A stretch of 64,000 nucleotides of DNA from positions 62,001 through 126,000 of the forward strand of contig JAFDVW010000016.1 of NCBI GenBank assembly GCA_018268755.1, written 5' to 3'. A program made the translations under genes and the position numbers. This document shows, piece by piece, positions 16,735 to 25,110 of this stretch. The first letter of the stretch is position 1. Each line of letters starts with the position of its first letter. The notes under the pieces were generated by a model that saw only the letters and a program-made list of their open reading frames with translations, had not been told where the DNA came from and ran no database searches. The DNA comes from Acidobacteriota bacterium (GTDB lineage Bacteria > Acidobacteriota > Terriglobia > Terriglobales > Acidobacteriaceae).

Positions 16735-17033
16735 ATTTGGCCTTTGGGTGGCGCAGGACTTCAGTCCTGCGATCACACCCGCCACAAAAGACTTCGGGCT
16801 TTAGCCACTGAGGTTTTCCTCAGTGGCTAAAGCCCCGGACTCATCATCATTCCCCAAAATGCAGGGCTAAAGCCCTGCTCCACCCGAAATATCCATCTAA
16901 CAGCAGATTCCTCACGACTAAAGTCGTTCGGAATGACAAAACCAAAGAGCAAAAAACCGGGGAGGCCGAGAGCCTACCCTGGGCGGGCGGGAGCCTGCCC
17001 TGAGCGAAGCCGAAGGGGCGCCCGCCCTACACT
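16735..17033. repeat. Cluster of unlike palindromic repeats between the defence block and nrdJ
   Basis: No gene is visible. Successive palindromes occur: GCAGGACTTCAGTCCTGC (16752-16769), a large hairpin with arms GGGCTTTAGCCACTGAGG and CCTCAGTGGCTAAAGCCC (16797-16835), CAGGGCTAAAGCCCTG (16862-16877) and CGACTAAAGTCG (16917-16928). A direct pair GAGCCTACCCTGGGC / GAGCCTGCCCTGAGC follows at 16970-17005. The large hairpin could act as a bidirectional terminator. Confidence 0.8.
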
Positions 17034-20000
17034 TTAGCTGCACCCGCTGGTCGAGCCGCACTCCATGCACTTGTAGCAGCTGCCGTTGCGGACCATGATC
17101 GAGCCGCAGACATGGCAGCTGGGCGCGTCGCCCAAGTCAATCATGCTGGCCAGGGCATCGGCGGCGTGGACGGCAGCGCTTGGAGGCATCGCGGTGCGCG
17201 GCGCCTCCGGCGTCGGATCGCTCACCGCTTCCACCGTGGTCGAGAGCGAGCGCGGACGCAGCGTGTCAAACAGCATCTGCTGCTGTCCGGTCATGAAGCG
17301 CAGCTGCAGCCAGCGGAAGATGTAGTCCATGATCGACTTGGCGAAGCCGATCTCCGGAGTTTTGCTCCAGCCGCTGGGCTCAAAGCGGGTATGCGCGAAC
17401 TTCTCGCAAAGCAGCTTGAGCGGCACGCCGTGTTGCAGCGCCATGGAGACGGCCAGCGCGAAGCTGTCCATCAGGCCGGAAACCGTCGAGCCTTCCTTCG
17501 CCATGGTGATGAAGATTTCCCCCGGCTGCCCGCTGGGATAGAGCCCCACAATCAGGTAGCCTTCGTGTCCGCCCACGTCGAACTTGTGGGTCACCGACAT
17601 GCGCTCATCGGGCAGGCGGTGGCGTATGGCGCGCGGCGGCGCATTCAGGTCCTGCTCCTCAATGTGTGGCGCGGACGCCCCCGTCCGCGTCAGCGAATCT
17701 TCCTTGGTGGAAGTCGCGGTCTTGGTGCCCGCGGCGGAAAGCGGCTGCGACTTCTTGCAACCGTCGCGGTAAATCGCCACCGCCTTCAGGCCCAGCTTCC
17801 AGGCCTGAATGTAGGCTTCCATGATGTCTTCGACCGAGGCGTTCTCCGGCAGGTTCACCGTCTTCGAGATCGCGCCCGAGATGAAGGGCTGCGCCGCCGC
17901 CATCATCTTCAGGTGCCCCATGTAGTGGATGGAGCGCGTGCCCTTGGCCGGCTTGAAGGAGCAATCGAAGATCGCCAGATGCTCATCTTTCAGGCCAGGC
18001 GCGCCTTCGATGGTGCCGGTCGCGTCGATGTAGCTGACGATGGCATCGACCTGATCGTGATCGTAGCCCTGCTTGAACAGCGCCGTGGGCACGGTGTTGT
18101 TCACGATCTTGATCATGCCCCCGCCCACCAGCTTCTTGTATTTCACCAGCGCCAGGTCCGGCTCAATTCCCGTGGTGTCGCAATCCATCATGAATCCGAT
18201 CGTGCCGGTGGGGGCGAGGACGGTTACCTGGGAGTTGCGATAGCCGAACTTCTCACCGTGGGTGAGGGCTTCGTCCCAGCAGGCTTTGCTGGCTTCGTAG
18301 AGCGCCGAAGGAACGTTCGTCTTGTTGATGTTGTTGACCGAGGCGCGATGCATGCGGATGACATCGAGGAACGGCTCGCGATTGATGTACCAGCCGGGGC
18401 AAGCCGCGCCGGGCATGACATTCGAACCGAGATTGGTTTCAGCCACGCCTTTTTTCGTGGCTTCGGTGGCCGGCGAAAGCGGTTCGCACAGCTCCGCGAT
18501 CTTCGAAGATTGCAGGTAAGCTTCGCCGCACATGATGGCGGTGACGCAGGCGGCGTAGTCGCGTCCGGCGTCGGAGTCGTAGGGCAGGCCGCAGGCCATC
18601 AGCAGCGCGCCCAGGTTGGCATAGCCCAGACCCAGCGGACGATAGTCATGCGAGTTGCGCATGATCATCTCGGTGGGATAGCCGGCGTTATCCACGATGA
18701 TTTCCTGGGCGGTGATCAGGAGATCGACGGCGTGGCGATAGGCCTCGACGTCAAACGTGCCATTGGGCGCGAATTTCAGCAGGTTCAGGCTGGCCAGGTT
18801 GCAGGCCGAATTGTCGAGGAACATGTATTCCGAGCAGGGGTTCGAGGCATTGATGCGCGCGGTGTTCTTCGAAGTGTGCCAGCGGTTGACCGTAGTGTCG
18901 TACTGCATGCCGGGATCGCCGCAGCGCCAGGTGGCGTCGGAGAGTTTGTAGAGCAGGTCTTTGGCCTTGAAGGTGCTCATGACGCGGCCATCGCGCACGG
19001 CGCGGGTACTGAAGTCGGTATCGCGCACCACGGCGTACATGAAGTCATCAGTCACGCGAACCGAGTTGTTCGCATTCTGGAAAAAGATCGACGAATAAGC
19101 GTCGGAGTCGGGCGAGGAACCGTCGTAGCCGGCATCGATCAAGGCGTGGGCCTTGGCTTCTTCTTTCGATTTGCACTCGATGAAATCGATGATGTCGGGA
19201 TGGTCAACGTTCAGGATGACCATCTTGGCGGCGCGGCGAGTCTTGCCGCCCGACTTAATGACGCCGGCAAAGGCGTCAAAGCCCTTCATGAAGCTGAGCG
19301 GGCCGCTGGCGGTGCCGCCGCCACTGAGAGTCTCGGTGGAAGAACGCAGGGTCGAGAGGTTGGTGCCGGTGCCGGAGCCCCACTTGAACAGCATGCCCTC
19401 GGTCTTGGCCAGGGTCAGGATGGAATCCAGCGAATCCTGTACGGAATTGATGAAGCAGGCCGAGCACTGCGGCTTGCTGTAACCGGTGACGCCGAATTCG
19501 ACATTCTGGGTCTGGGCATTCCAGTGCCAGTTCTGCCCGTCGGAGTGGGGCTCAATGCGATCGCAGCCCACGTTGAACCAGACGGGCGAATTGAAAGCGG
19601 CATACTGGCGGACCAGAATGTAAGTCAGCTCATCAAAGAAGGTAGCGCCGTCCTCCGGCGTCTTGAAGTAGCCCTGGGCCAACCCCCAATCGCGAATGGT
19701 CTCCGCCACCCGGCCCACCAACTGACGCACGCCGGTCTCGCGCTCCGGAGTGCCGAGGGGACCATGCAGATATTTGCTGGCCACGATATTGGTCGCGGTC
19801 ATGGACCAGTCTTTGGGGACCTCGACATTTTTCTGCTCGAAGATAATTCCGCCCTTGGAATCGGTAATGGTGGCATCGCGCAGTTCCCACTCGATTTCGT
19901 CGTAGGGGGAGACGCCGGGTTTGGTAAACAGACGGCGGAAAGAGAGGCCGGTGGCCTTCTTGGTTGACGGTGTGGTCGCGGCAACGGCTGGGTTTGCGTT

Positions 20001-20036
20001 GACGGTGGGGGCTCCTTGCTCAGTTACTTCAGCCAT
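17034..20036 (-). CDS. nrdJ: Adenosylcobalamin-dependent (class II) ribonucleoside-diphosphate reductase
   Basis: A 1000-residue class II reductase that converts ribonucleotides to deoxyribonucleotides with B12 as radical generator. Visible signatures are the N-terminal cysteine region, the active-site loop NPCSEYMFLDNSACNLASLN, the VLAPTGTIGFMMDCDTTGIE segment of B12-dependent enzymes, and a C-terminal TSCxxC-type tail with a zinc-ribbon-like CHVCGS...CYKCMECGS that should supply the redox-active cysteines. Length fits the long NrdJ type. ATG at 20036 is used: GGAG is placed six bases upstream, and an in-frame TTG four codons earlier would overlap that site. A nested inverted repeat lies about 70-115 bases upstream. 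Confidence 0.96.
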   Translation of the reverse strand: MAEVTEQGAPTVNANPAVAATTPSTKKATGLSFRRLFTKPGVSPYDEIEWELRDATITDSKGGIIFEQKNVEVPKDWSMTATNIVASKYLHGPLGTPERETGVRQLVGRVAETIRDWGLAQGYFKTPEDGATFFDELTYILVRQYAAFNSPVWFNVGCDRIEPHSDGQNWHWNAQTQNVEFGVTGYSKPQCSACFINSVQDSLDSILTLAKTEGMLFKWGSGTGTNLSTLRSSTETLSGGGTASGPLSFMKGFDAFAGVIKSGGKTRRAAKMVILNVDHPDIIDFIECKSKEEAKAHALIDAGYDGSSPDSDAYSSIFFQNANNSVRVTDDFMYAVVRDTDFSTRAVRDGRVMSTFKAKDLLYKLSDATWRCGDPGMQYDTTVNRWHTSKNTARINASNPCSEYMFLDNSACNLASLNLLKFAPNGTFDVEAYRHAVDLLITAQEIIVDNAGYPTEMIMRNSHDYRPLGLGYANLGALLMACGLPYDSDAGRDYAACVTAIMCGEAYLQSSKIAELCEPLSPATEATKKGVAETNLGSNVMPGAACPGWYINREPFLDVIRMHRASVNNINKTNVPSALYEASKACWDEALTHGEKFGYRNSQVTVLAPTGTIGFMMDCDTTGIEPDLALVKYKKLVGGGMIKIVNNTVPTALFKQGYDHDQVDAIVSYIDATGTIEGAPGLKDEHLAIFDCSFKPAKGTRSIHYMGHLKMMAAAQPFISGAISKTVNLPENASVEDIMEAYIQAWKLGLKAVAIYRDGCKKSQPLSAAGTKTATSTKEDSLTRTGASAPHIEEQDLNAPPRAIRHRLPDERMSVTHKFDVGGHEGYLIVGLYPSGQPGEIFITMAKEGSTVSGLMDSFALAVSMALQHGVPLKLLCEKFAHTRFEPSGWSKTPEIGFAKSIMDYIFRWLQLRFMTGQQQMLFDTLRPRSLSTTVEAVSDPTPEAPRTAMPPSAAVHAADALASMIDLGDAPSCHVCGSIMVRNGSCYKCMECGSTSGCS

Positions 20037-20108
20037 GTCTTTCTCCAATATCGGGTTCTAGGCGACCCGCAAATTTCTTTGGTCCTGCATTGTTGTATCG
20101 TTCAGGCG

Positions 20109-20150
20109 TTCAAAATCTCTCGCGTTGTTATCCGATGTTCGGATTTTGAA
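20109..20150. promoter_or_regulatory. Nested inverted repeats in the nrdJ leader
   Basis: A 15-base perfect palindrome ATCCGATGTTCGGAT (20130-20144) overlaps the right arm of a wider perfect inverted repeat, TTCAAAATC (20109-20117) and GATTTTGAA (20142-20150). The two structures share bases and so are mutually exclusive as RNA hairpins, while the palindrome alone could be a dimeric repressor site. No clear NrdR box was seen. Confidence 0.45.
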
Positions 20151-20193
20151 ATCTGTTTTGCCGATTTGCAGCCGGGCTGCTCCGCGGCTTGCA

Positions 20194-20637
20194 TCAGGCA
20201 ATGCGCTGGGCAGGAGACTTAAACTCGAAGTCCGCGCTGGTGGTTTCGTCCATCCACTGTCGCAGGGCGGCCAAAGCGGCCTGGCGCTGGGCAGGATCTT
20301 CAATAATGGAGTAGCGGGCAAAACATCGTCCGCTGGCGAGGCGCTCGCGCAGCGGATTGCCGGGAAGAAACATGCGCCCCAGCGTCATGCCCAGATCTTC
20401 GGATTCGGAAATCTGAAACAAAGCCAGCATGCGCTTGCCCGCCGTGGCCGCGGCCTCCCCGGGAGCAATCATTTCTTCTCCCAGGGCATAGAGGCCGGGT
20501 TTCCCGGGAACAAGCACGGTGCTGAGGCTGGATTCGCAGCGAAACCACTTTGACCACGACAGGCGGCGATGGTCCAAGGGGGTCTCGACGCCGTGGCGAT
20601 GCAGCGAATCGCTGACCAAGCGTGCCAGACCTTCCAT
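20194..20637 (-). CDS. Hypothetical protein encoded upstream of nrdJ
   Basis: A 147-residue soluble protein without signal peptide or recognised domain. It reads as a small alpha/beta protein: a short N-terminal helix, a strand-rich middle (RCESSLSTVLVPGKPGLYAL, then AAATAGKRMLALFQISES) and a helical C-terminus in which PAQRQAALAALRQWMDE is prominent. ATG at 20637 has a GAAGGAG site seven bases upstream, so translation is well supported. It runs in the same direction as nrdJ with a 157-base gap. No function is assigned; an operon link to the reductase is possible. Confidence 0.7.
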   Translation of the reverse strand: MEGLARLVSDSLHRHGVETPLDHRRLSWSKWFRCESSLSTVLVPGKPGLYALGEEMIAPGEAAATAGKRMLALFQISESEDLGMTLGRMFLPGNPLRERLASGRCFARYSIIEDPAQRQAALAALRQWMDETTSADFEFKSPAQRIA

Positions 20638-21054
20638 GGGGAAACTCCTTCGACTCTAATTATTCCGCCGTCGCAAAGACGACACTTCGGTTTGCCCCTC
20701 GCGAGGGACGCTTCACAGCCTTTGGTTGTCCACACTGTTGTCGTCTCCCCAGGGGAGGTCCATGGATCGGACACAGGAAGGGGACACGGCCACCGCACAA
20801 GCAATCCCGTCTTTCAAGGAGGCGGGCAGACCTTTTATGGAGGGCAGAGCCGGTCACTTCGCCGAAACCCCGCCCTTCTTCCTTTTATGACCCTGTGACG
20901 CCGCCGTTTCCGGGGGCGTTTACAACTCTATGGGATGGCAACAGTACTCCTGCCAGTTGTGGCTGTCAAGCACTTCGTACTACATATTGTAGCGCATATC
21001 ATTACTGCCAGGATTCTGGGGAGCAAAATTCACTCATCCAAGGGTTTAGCCGGA
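20638..21054. other. Long leader or intergenic region with structured sequence
   Basis: No convincing gene. On the minus strand, reading toward the gene at 20637, the stretch contains AGGGCGGGGTTTCGGCG...GCCCT (paired ends AGGGC/GCCCT near 20844-20879) and a GGGGCAAACCG element near 20689-20699. On the plus strand the palindrome CTACATATTGTAG lies at 20979-20991. I cannot match it to a known riboswitch by eye. Confidence 0.45.
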
Positions 21055-21330
21055 TCAAGCCCCCCGGCGCGTCCCCGCTGCTGGCATCCAGGCCGCGGAC
21101 ACCGGCCACACCGGCTTGCGCGGAGGCCCCATGGCGACGTATACATCCTCAAAAAAATGGCGAGGCACAATGCGCCGCGTACCGTCCGAAGATTCCATCA
21201 GGTAATCGCCGGGCTGACCAGAGTGTTCACGCCCCAGCCCATCGACAAAGCTGAGCGGTTGGGTCAATTGTCTGGCTTTGATCAAAAAACGCGTGCGATA
21301 GACATTCCATTCAATCGTTCTCACGTGCAT
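21055..21330 (-). CDS. Small protein with a PGDY-type C-terminal motif
   Basis: A 91-residue protein. The middle carries QPGDYLMESSDGTRRIVPRH followed by FFEDVYV, a pattern seen in small phage- and bacteria-borne proteins with a PGDY signature of unknown function. The N-terminal IEWNVYRTRFLIKARQL strand pair suggests a compact beta fold. ATG at 21330 is preferred to an upstream TTG. The C-terminal 20 residues are proline and arginine rich and may be a less conserved tail. No function can be given. Confidence 0.6.
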   Translation of the reverse strand: MHVRTIEWNVYRTRFLIKARQLTQPLSFVDGLGREHSGQPGDYLMESSDGTRRIVPRHFFEDVYVAMGPPRKPVWPVSAAWMPAAGTRRGA

Positions 21331-21660
21331 CCACCCTTGGGAGAGGGATTTCAATTTTGGTTTCAGGAACAAGCGGTGGGCTGGAGAAATTTCTCATCGA
21401 GGGTGAATGAGAATCTAACTGCGAAGCGTGGCCGGGTCAATTCCCAAATAATGGTGCAACGCGATTTTTCCAGGAACGGGCGGTGGAGAGAGAGCAGCGG
21501 GGCGCGAGGCGCGCAAAAGGCAAGCTGGACGCGGGGTTGACGGGATGAAATATTTTTCCGGGCGAGCGTCGAAAAAAATCGCCGGCGGCGTGGAGCAATT
21601 TTCCACAGCCGCACACAGGTCACAGAAAGAGCTCGGCACGGCAAACTGGAGTGCGATAAG
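21331..21660. other. Intergenic stretch without recognised gene
   Basis: This lies between the divergent small PGDY-motif gene and the secreted protein gene and so should contain both promoters. I see no confident promoter boxes, repeats or RNA gene. Confidence 0.5.
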
Positions 21661-22683
21661 ATGACTCGGGAGCGTGCGATGCGCAAGCGCAGGTACCTAC
21701 TGCCCGGGCGATGGCTGAGTGTGGCGCTGTTGGCCGCCTGCAGCATCCCTCTCTGCGCCCAAACCTGTCTGACCGCCGAGGACATGGATGCGGCGGCGCA
21801 AAGTGGCCTGCTCAGCGCCGCCAAAAATTATTTTGACCTGGCGGCGCGCGGCGATCGCGCGGGCTTGAAGCAAAACTCCATTCCCAGCCTGGCGGAAAAT
21901 TTTTCCGCGGTCGAGTCGGCCCTACAGGAAAACCAGGCCATGCTTGCCGGGGCCACGGCCACTCCTCGCCCCGCGTATTTATTGCGGGTGGAAGGCGCCG
22001 CGCCTATGGAGCGCGCGGAATTCCTGTGCGGCGTATTCGGGCCGCAGGGACAAACTGCGCACAGCGTGGTTTTTATGCTCAACCACCTGCCTCCCGGGTC
22101 CTACGGTGTGGAGATCCTGGATGTCAGCAGCAGCAAAGGCGCCTATACGGCCTCCTTCGTTTTGCAAAAAGAAGACAGCGGCTGGAAGCTGGGCGGCTTG
22201 TATCTGAAAGCGGCGCAAGCCGGCGGCCATGACGGCAACTGGTTCGCGGAAAAAGCGCGCGCCTTCCGGACAAACGGCCAAAGCTATAATGCGTGGCTTT
22301 ATTTCCTACAGGCGCGCGACCTGCTGGTCCCGGTGCCCTTCATGTCCACGCTGGCCACGGACAAACTCTACGATGAAGCGCAAACCGTGAAGCCGGCGGC
22401 TTTACCTCCCATGGACCTGGTGGCGGACGGCAAGACCTATCAGGTGACGGCCCTGTTCCCGGCCGTGATCGAGAACGAGATCGATCTGGTGGTGAAGTAT
22501 GCGGCGCCCGACATCTCCAACACGGCGCGCACCTACCAGAGCAATATCGCAGTGATCAAAGCCCTGGTGGCAAAATATCCGGAGTTTCGCCACGCTTTCG
22601 ACGGAGTCGTGGCGCGCGCGGTGGACCCGGCGGGCAGCGACTACGGCTCACTGCTGCTGATGAAGGATGTACCGAAGAACTAG
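21661..22683 (+). CDS. Secreted hypothetical protein
   Basis: A 340-residue protein with an N-terminal basic stretch and hydrophobic signal sequence (LSVALLAACSIPLCAQ), probably cleaved near residue 34; the AAC in it could also suggest lipidation. The mature part has no recognised domain. It contains a GYLxxAxQxG-like segment (LGGLYLKAAQAGGHDGNWFA) and a final KYPEFRHAFDGVVARA helix. ATG at 21661 has CTGGAG ten bases upstream; ATG at codon 7 has GGGAG and is an equally good choice. The role is unknown. Confidence 0.75.
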   Translation: MTRERAMRKRRYLLPGRWLSVALLAACSIPLCAQTCLTAEDMDAAAQSGLLSAAKNYFDLAARGDRAGLKQNSIPSLAENFSAVESALQENQAMLAGATATPRPAYLLRVEGAAPMERAEFLCGVFGPQGQTAHSVVFMLNHLPPGSYGVEILDVSSSKGAYTASFVLQKEDSGWKLGGLYLKAAQAGGHDGNWFAEKARAFRTNGQSYNAWLYFLQARDLLVPVPFMSTLATDKLYDEAQTVKPAALPPMDLVADGKTYQVTALFPAVIENEIDLVVKYAAPDISNTARTYQSNIAVIKALVAKYPEFRHAFDGVVARAVDPAGSDYGSLLLMKDVPKN

Positions 22684-22708
22684 ATCAGTGGCAGCTAGTG
22701 ATTAGTGT

Positions 22709-24577
22709 TTAGGGGCGCAGCTGGGGCAGAATGCAATCTTGCGGATCTTTATCGGTCCGCATGCGCAGGTAGACCGGCGCCCGCAGCTTCAATCCTCCCT
22801 GCTGGGTTTCGTGGGTCCATTCGGTAAATTTGATTTCCGCCACCAGCAGGGGTTTGACCCAGTGGGGATGGGGCGCATCCACCGGACCATGAAAGGGCTT
22901 CCGTGCCGAAGCCAGCGCCTGAAGCAAGCCGTAGACCTCTTTCAGGGTAGCGCGATCAAAGCCGGTGCCCGCCTGCCCCACGTGGACCAGCTTTCCTTTC
23001 TGGTCATAGAGTCCGAGCACCAGTGAACCGAAATATTCCCGCGCGCCTTCCGGATCGATATAGCCGCCGATAACGCAATCCACCGTCTGCGTGATCTTGA
23101 TCTTCTTCCACTCGCGGCTGCGGCGCTCTTCATAGAGGCTCGTGCGGCGCTTGGCCAAAATACCTTCCAGCCCCTGCTGTTTGGCGGCCTGCCAAAGGGC
23201 GCGGCCTTGTTCGAAGTGTTCGGAGAATCGCACCGGGCCGCCGGGCTTGATGATCTTAGCGAGCGCGGCTTTGCGCTGTTCCAGGGGAACGCGGCGCAAA
23301 TCGTAACCGTCGATCCAAAGTAGATCGAAGACATAGTAGATGACGAAGAGATCACTGCGGCCGGCAACGCGCCGGCCGCCTTTGCGAATGCCGGTACGCT
23401 GCTGAATGAGGTCAAACGAGGAGCGGCCCTGCTCATCGAGTACCGCGATTTCGCCATCGAGGACCGCGTTCTTGGCGCGGATGAATTTGGGCACATCCTG
23501 CAGCTCGGGAAATTCCGCGGTGAGGTCGTTCTGGTTGCGAGAAACCAGGCGGACGACGCCGTCCTGCACGAAGCCGACGGCGCGGTAACCGTCCCACTTG
23601 ATTTCGTAGAGCCAGGCGGGATCATCAAAGGGCTCATCCACTGATTCCGCGAGCATGGGGGTTATGGCCGTGGGCATGGGGCGCATGACCGCGCCGGGTA
23701 AACCTTTCACCACGGAGGGCACGGAGAGCACAAAGGAAGTCTTAGTAGAGGTTTTGGCAGAAGTCTTGCTCGAAGAGCCCGCCGAAGTCTTTGGCGCTTT
23801 TGTCCTGGCTTTTGGATTTTGTTTCTCTCTGTGTTCCTCTGTGTCCTCTGTGGTAGATGTCTTCTTTTTTTCCTTCTTAGCGATGGCTTCGGCGAGCCAT
23901 GCCGCCTTCAGCTTGCCGCGCGCCGCGGGACGGCTGCTCTTCCATTGCGCCGCATCTTCATCACCGCCGATCTGCGCCAGGCTGCGCCGGCTCAAGACCG
24001 AGCTGTCATATTCCGCGATGTCAAAGCCATCGACGGCCGCGTCATCGTGCTTCTTGATCAGCAGCCATTCGTTGCCTTTGCTTCCGGGACGGCGGGCGCG
24101 GATGTGCACCAAAGCAAAATCGCCGTTGAGCCGCTGGCCGCGCAGGCGGAACTTAAAGTCGCCCTTTTTGAGCATGGCGGCGGCTTCGCTATCGGTAGTG
24201 GCCACGTATTTGCCCTGGACGGGCTGCGGGGCCAGCGGTTCCCAGGTGCCCACATCCCAGACCAACACCGTGCCCGCGCCATAATTCCCTTCTGGAATGG
24301 TGCCTTCAAAATCGAAGTAGGAGACCGGGTGGTCCTCCACCTGCATGGCGAGACGCTTGTCGGAGGGATCGAGCGAAGGGCCCTTGGGCACGGCCCAGGA
24401 CTTGAGCACGCCCTCCATTTCCAGGCGGAAATCGTAATGCAGATGGCTGGCGCGATGCATCTGCACCACAAAACGGTGGCCGGCCTTCTTGCCCAGTTTG
24501 GGCGGCGGCTCGGGGGTCTCGGCAAAGCGCCGCTTGCGTTTGTATTCTTCGAGAGACAAGGGGTAGATCCTGCGCAT
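22709..24577 (-). CDS. ligD: LigD-type ATP-dependent DNA ligase with 3'-phosphoesterase domain
   Basis: A 622-residue protein. The N-terminal phosphoesterase domain (about 30-200) shows [23 protein letters not shown] and [12 protein letters not shown]. The ligase domain (about 305-615) has the nucleotidylation motif EIKWDGYR with Lys near 327, [16 protein letters not shown] and WKKIKI. It seals DNA ends in bacterial non-homologous end joining. The polymerase/primase domain of full-length LigD is absent and no Ku gene is in the window. The linker between domains (about 240-292) is low-complexity and is encoded by a dispersed DNA repeat inserted in frame. ATG at 24577 follows an in-frame TTG; no strong ribosome-binding site is visible. 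Confidence 0.93.
   Translation of the reverse strand: MRRIYPLSLEEYKRKRRFAETPEPPPKLGKKAGHRFVVQMHRASHLHYDFRLEMEGVLKSWAVPKGPSLDPSDKRLAMQVEDHPVSYFDFEGTIPEGNYGAGTVLVWDVGTWEPLAPQPVQGKYVATTDSEAAAMLKKGDFKFRLRGQRLNGDFALVHIRARRPGSKGNEWLLIKKHDDAAVDGFDIAEYDSSVLSRRSLAQIGGDEDAAQWKSSRPAARGKLKAAWLAEAIAKKEKKKTSTTEDTEEHREKQNPKARTKAPKTSAGSSSKTSAKTSTKTSFVLSVPSVVKGLPGAVMRPMPTAITPMLAESVDEPFDDPAWLYEIKWDGYRAVGFVQDGVVRLVSRNQNDLTAEFPELQDVPKFIRAKNAVLDGEIAVLDEQGRSSFDLIQQRTGIRKGGRRVAGRSDLFVIYYVFDLLWIDGYDLRRVPLEQRKAALAKIIKPGGPVRFSEHFEQGRALWQAAKQQGLEGILAKRRTSLYEERRSREWKKIKITQTVDCVIGGYIDPEGAREYFGSLVLGLYDQKGKLVHVGQAGTGFDRATLKEVYGLLQALASARKPFHGPVDAPHPHWVKPLLVAEIKFTEWTHETQQGGLKLRAPVYLRMRTDKDPQDCILPQLRP
23702..23860. repeat. 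Dispersed repeat lying in frame within ligD
   Basis: The ends read CACCACGGAGGGCACGGAG (left) and CTCTGTGTCCTCTGTGGT (right), arranged as imperfect inverted ends around AG-rich sequence. On the minus strand it encodes the [10 protein letters not shown] and [10 protein letters not shown] strings known from repeat-derived reading frames in many environmental genomes. A related copy lies in the intergenic region at 45690-45760. Confidence 0.75.
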
Positions 24578-24649
24578 CAAGCGCTGACAGCAGCGGGCAG
24601 TTTAGAATCAGAAATCCGAAGCTGTGTTGCTAACTGTATCCTTTTTCCT

Positions 24650-25087
24650 ATGAAACGTGAATATCCGGACCAGCCCTTGGTGGGGGTGGGCGCCATTATT
24701 GTGCAGGACGGGCGGGTGGCGCTGATCAAGCGCGGGCATCCTCCGCTCATGGGGCAGTGGTCGATTCCCGGCGGTGTGCTCGAGGTGGGCGAAACCGTGC
24801 GCGAGGCGGCGGTGCGCGAGGCGCGCGAAGAAACCAGCCTGACGGTGGAAACAGCAGAGCTTCTAGGGGTGTTTGACCGTGTGGTGAAGGACGAAGCCGG
24901 GCGGGTGCAGTACCACTATGTGCTGATCGACTTCCTGTGCCGGCCGGTGGGGGGCGAGTTGCGCGCGGACGGCGACGCCGACGAGGTGAAGTGGTTTACC
25001 TGGGAAGAAGTTTGCCGCCTGCCCCTGGCCAAGGACACCGCTGAGGTCATCCGCTGCGGACTGGAGCAGTGCGGCGCGAAGTTTTAA
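24650..25087 (+). CDS. Nudix hydrolase
   Basis: A 145-residue protein with one Nudix domain. The box GGVLEVGETVREAAVREARE followed by ETSL matches G-x5-E-x7-REUxEExGU except that Thr replaces the last Gly. The preceding VGVGAIIVQDGRVALIKRG and MGQWSIPGG are typical of the family that hydrolyses nucleoside diphosphates linked to another moiety, and the general layout resembles ADP-ribose or NAD-type hydrolases. ATG at 24650 starts the domain directly; a much longer in-frame extension upstream runs antisense to ligD and is rejected. It is divergent from ligD, 72 bases away. Confidence 0.9.
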   Translation: MKREYPDQPLVGVGAIIVQDGRVALIKRGHPPLMGQWSIPGGVLEVGETVREAAVREAREETSLTVETAELLGVFDRVVKDEAGRVQYHYVLIDFLCRPVGGELRADGDADEVKWFTWEEVCRLPLAKDTAEVIRCGLEQCGAKF

Positions 25088-25110
25088 ATTGCGCCGGCAC
25101 TCGCCACTAC

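Noticed and set aside
17112..19967. A 951-codon open frame on the plus strand opposite nrdJ
   Set aside because: It is the antisense shadow of a high-GC gene; no domain, no ribosome-binding site and low-complexity His/Arg/Gly-rich composition.
20037..21054. Cobalamin riboswitch upstream of the B12-dependent reductase
   Set aside because: No B12 box or other core element was found by eye in the region on the coding strand; an Infernal scan would settle it.
23819..24649. N-terminal 277-codon extension of the Nudix frame
   Set aside because: It runs antisense through ligD and the Nudix domain starts exactly at ATG 24650.
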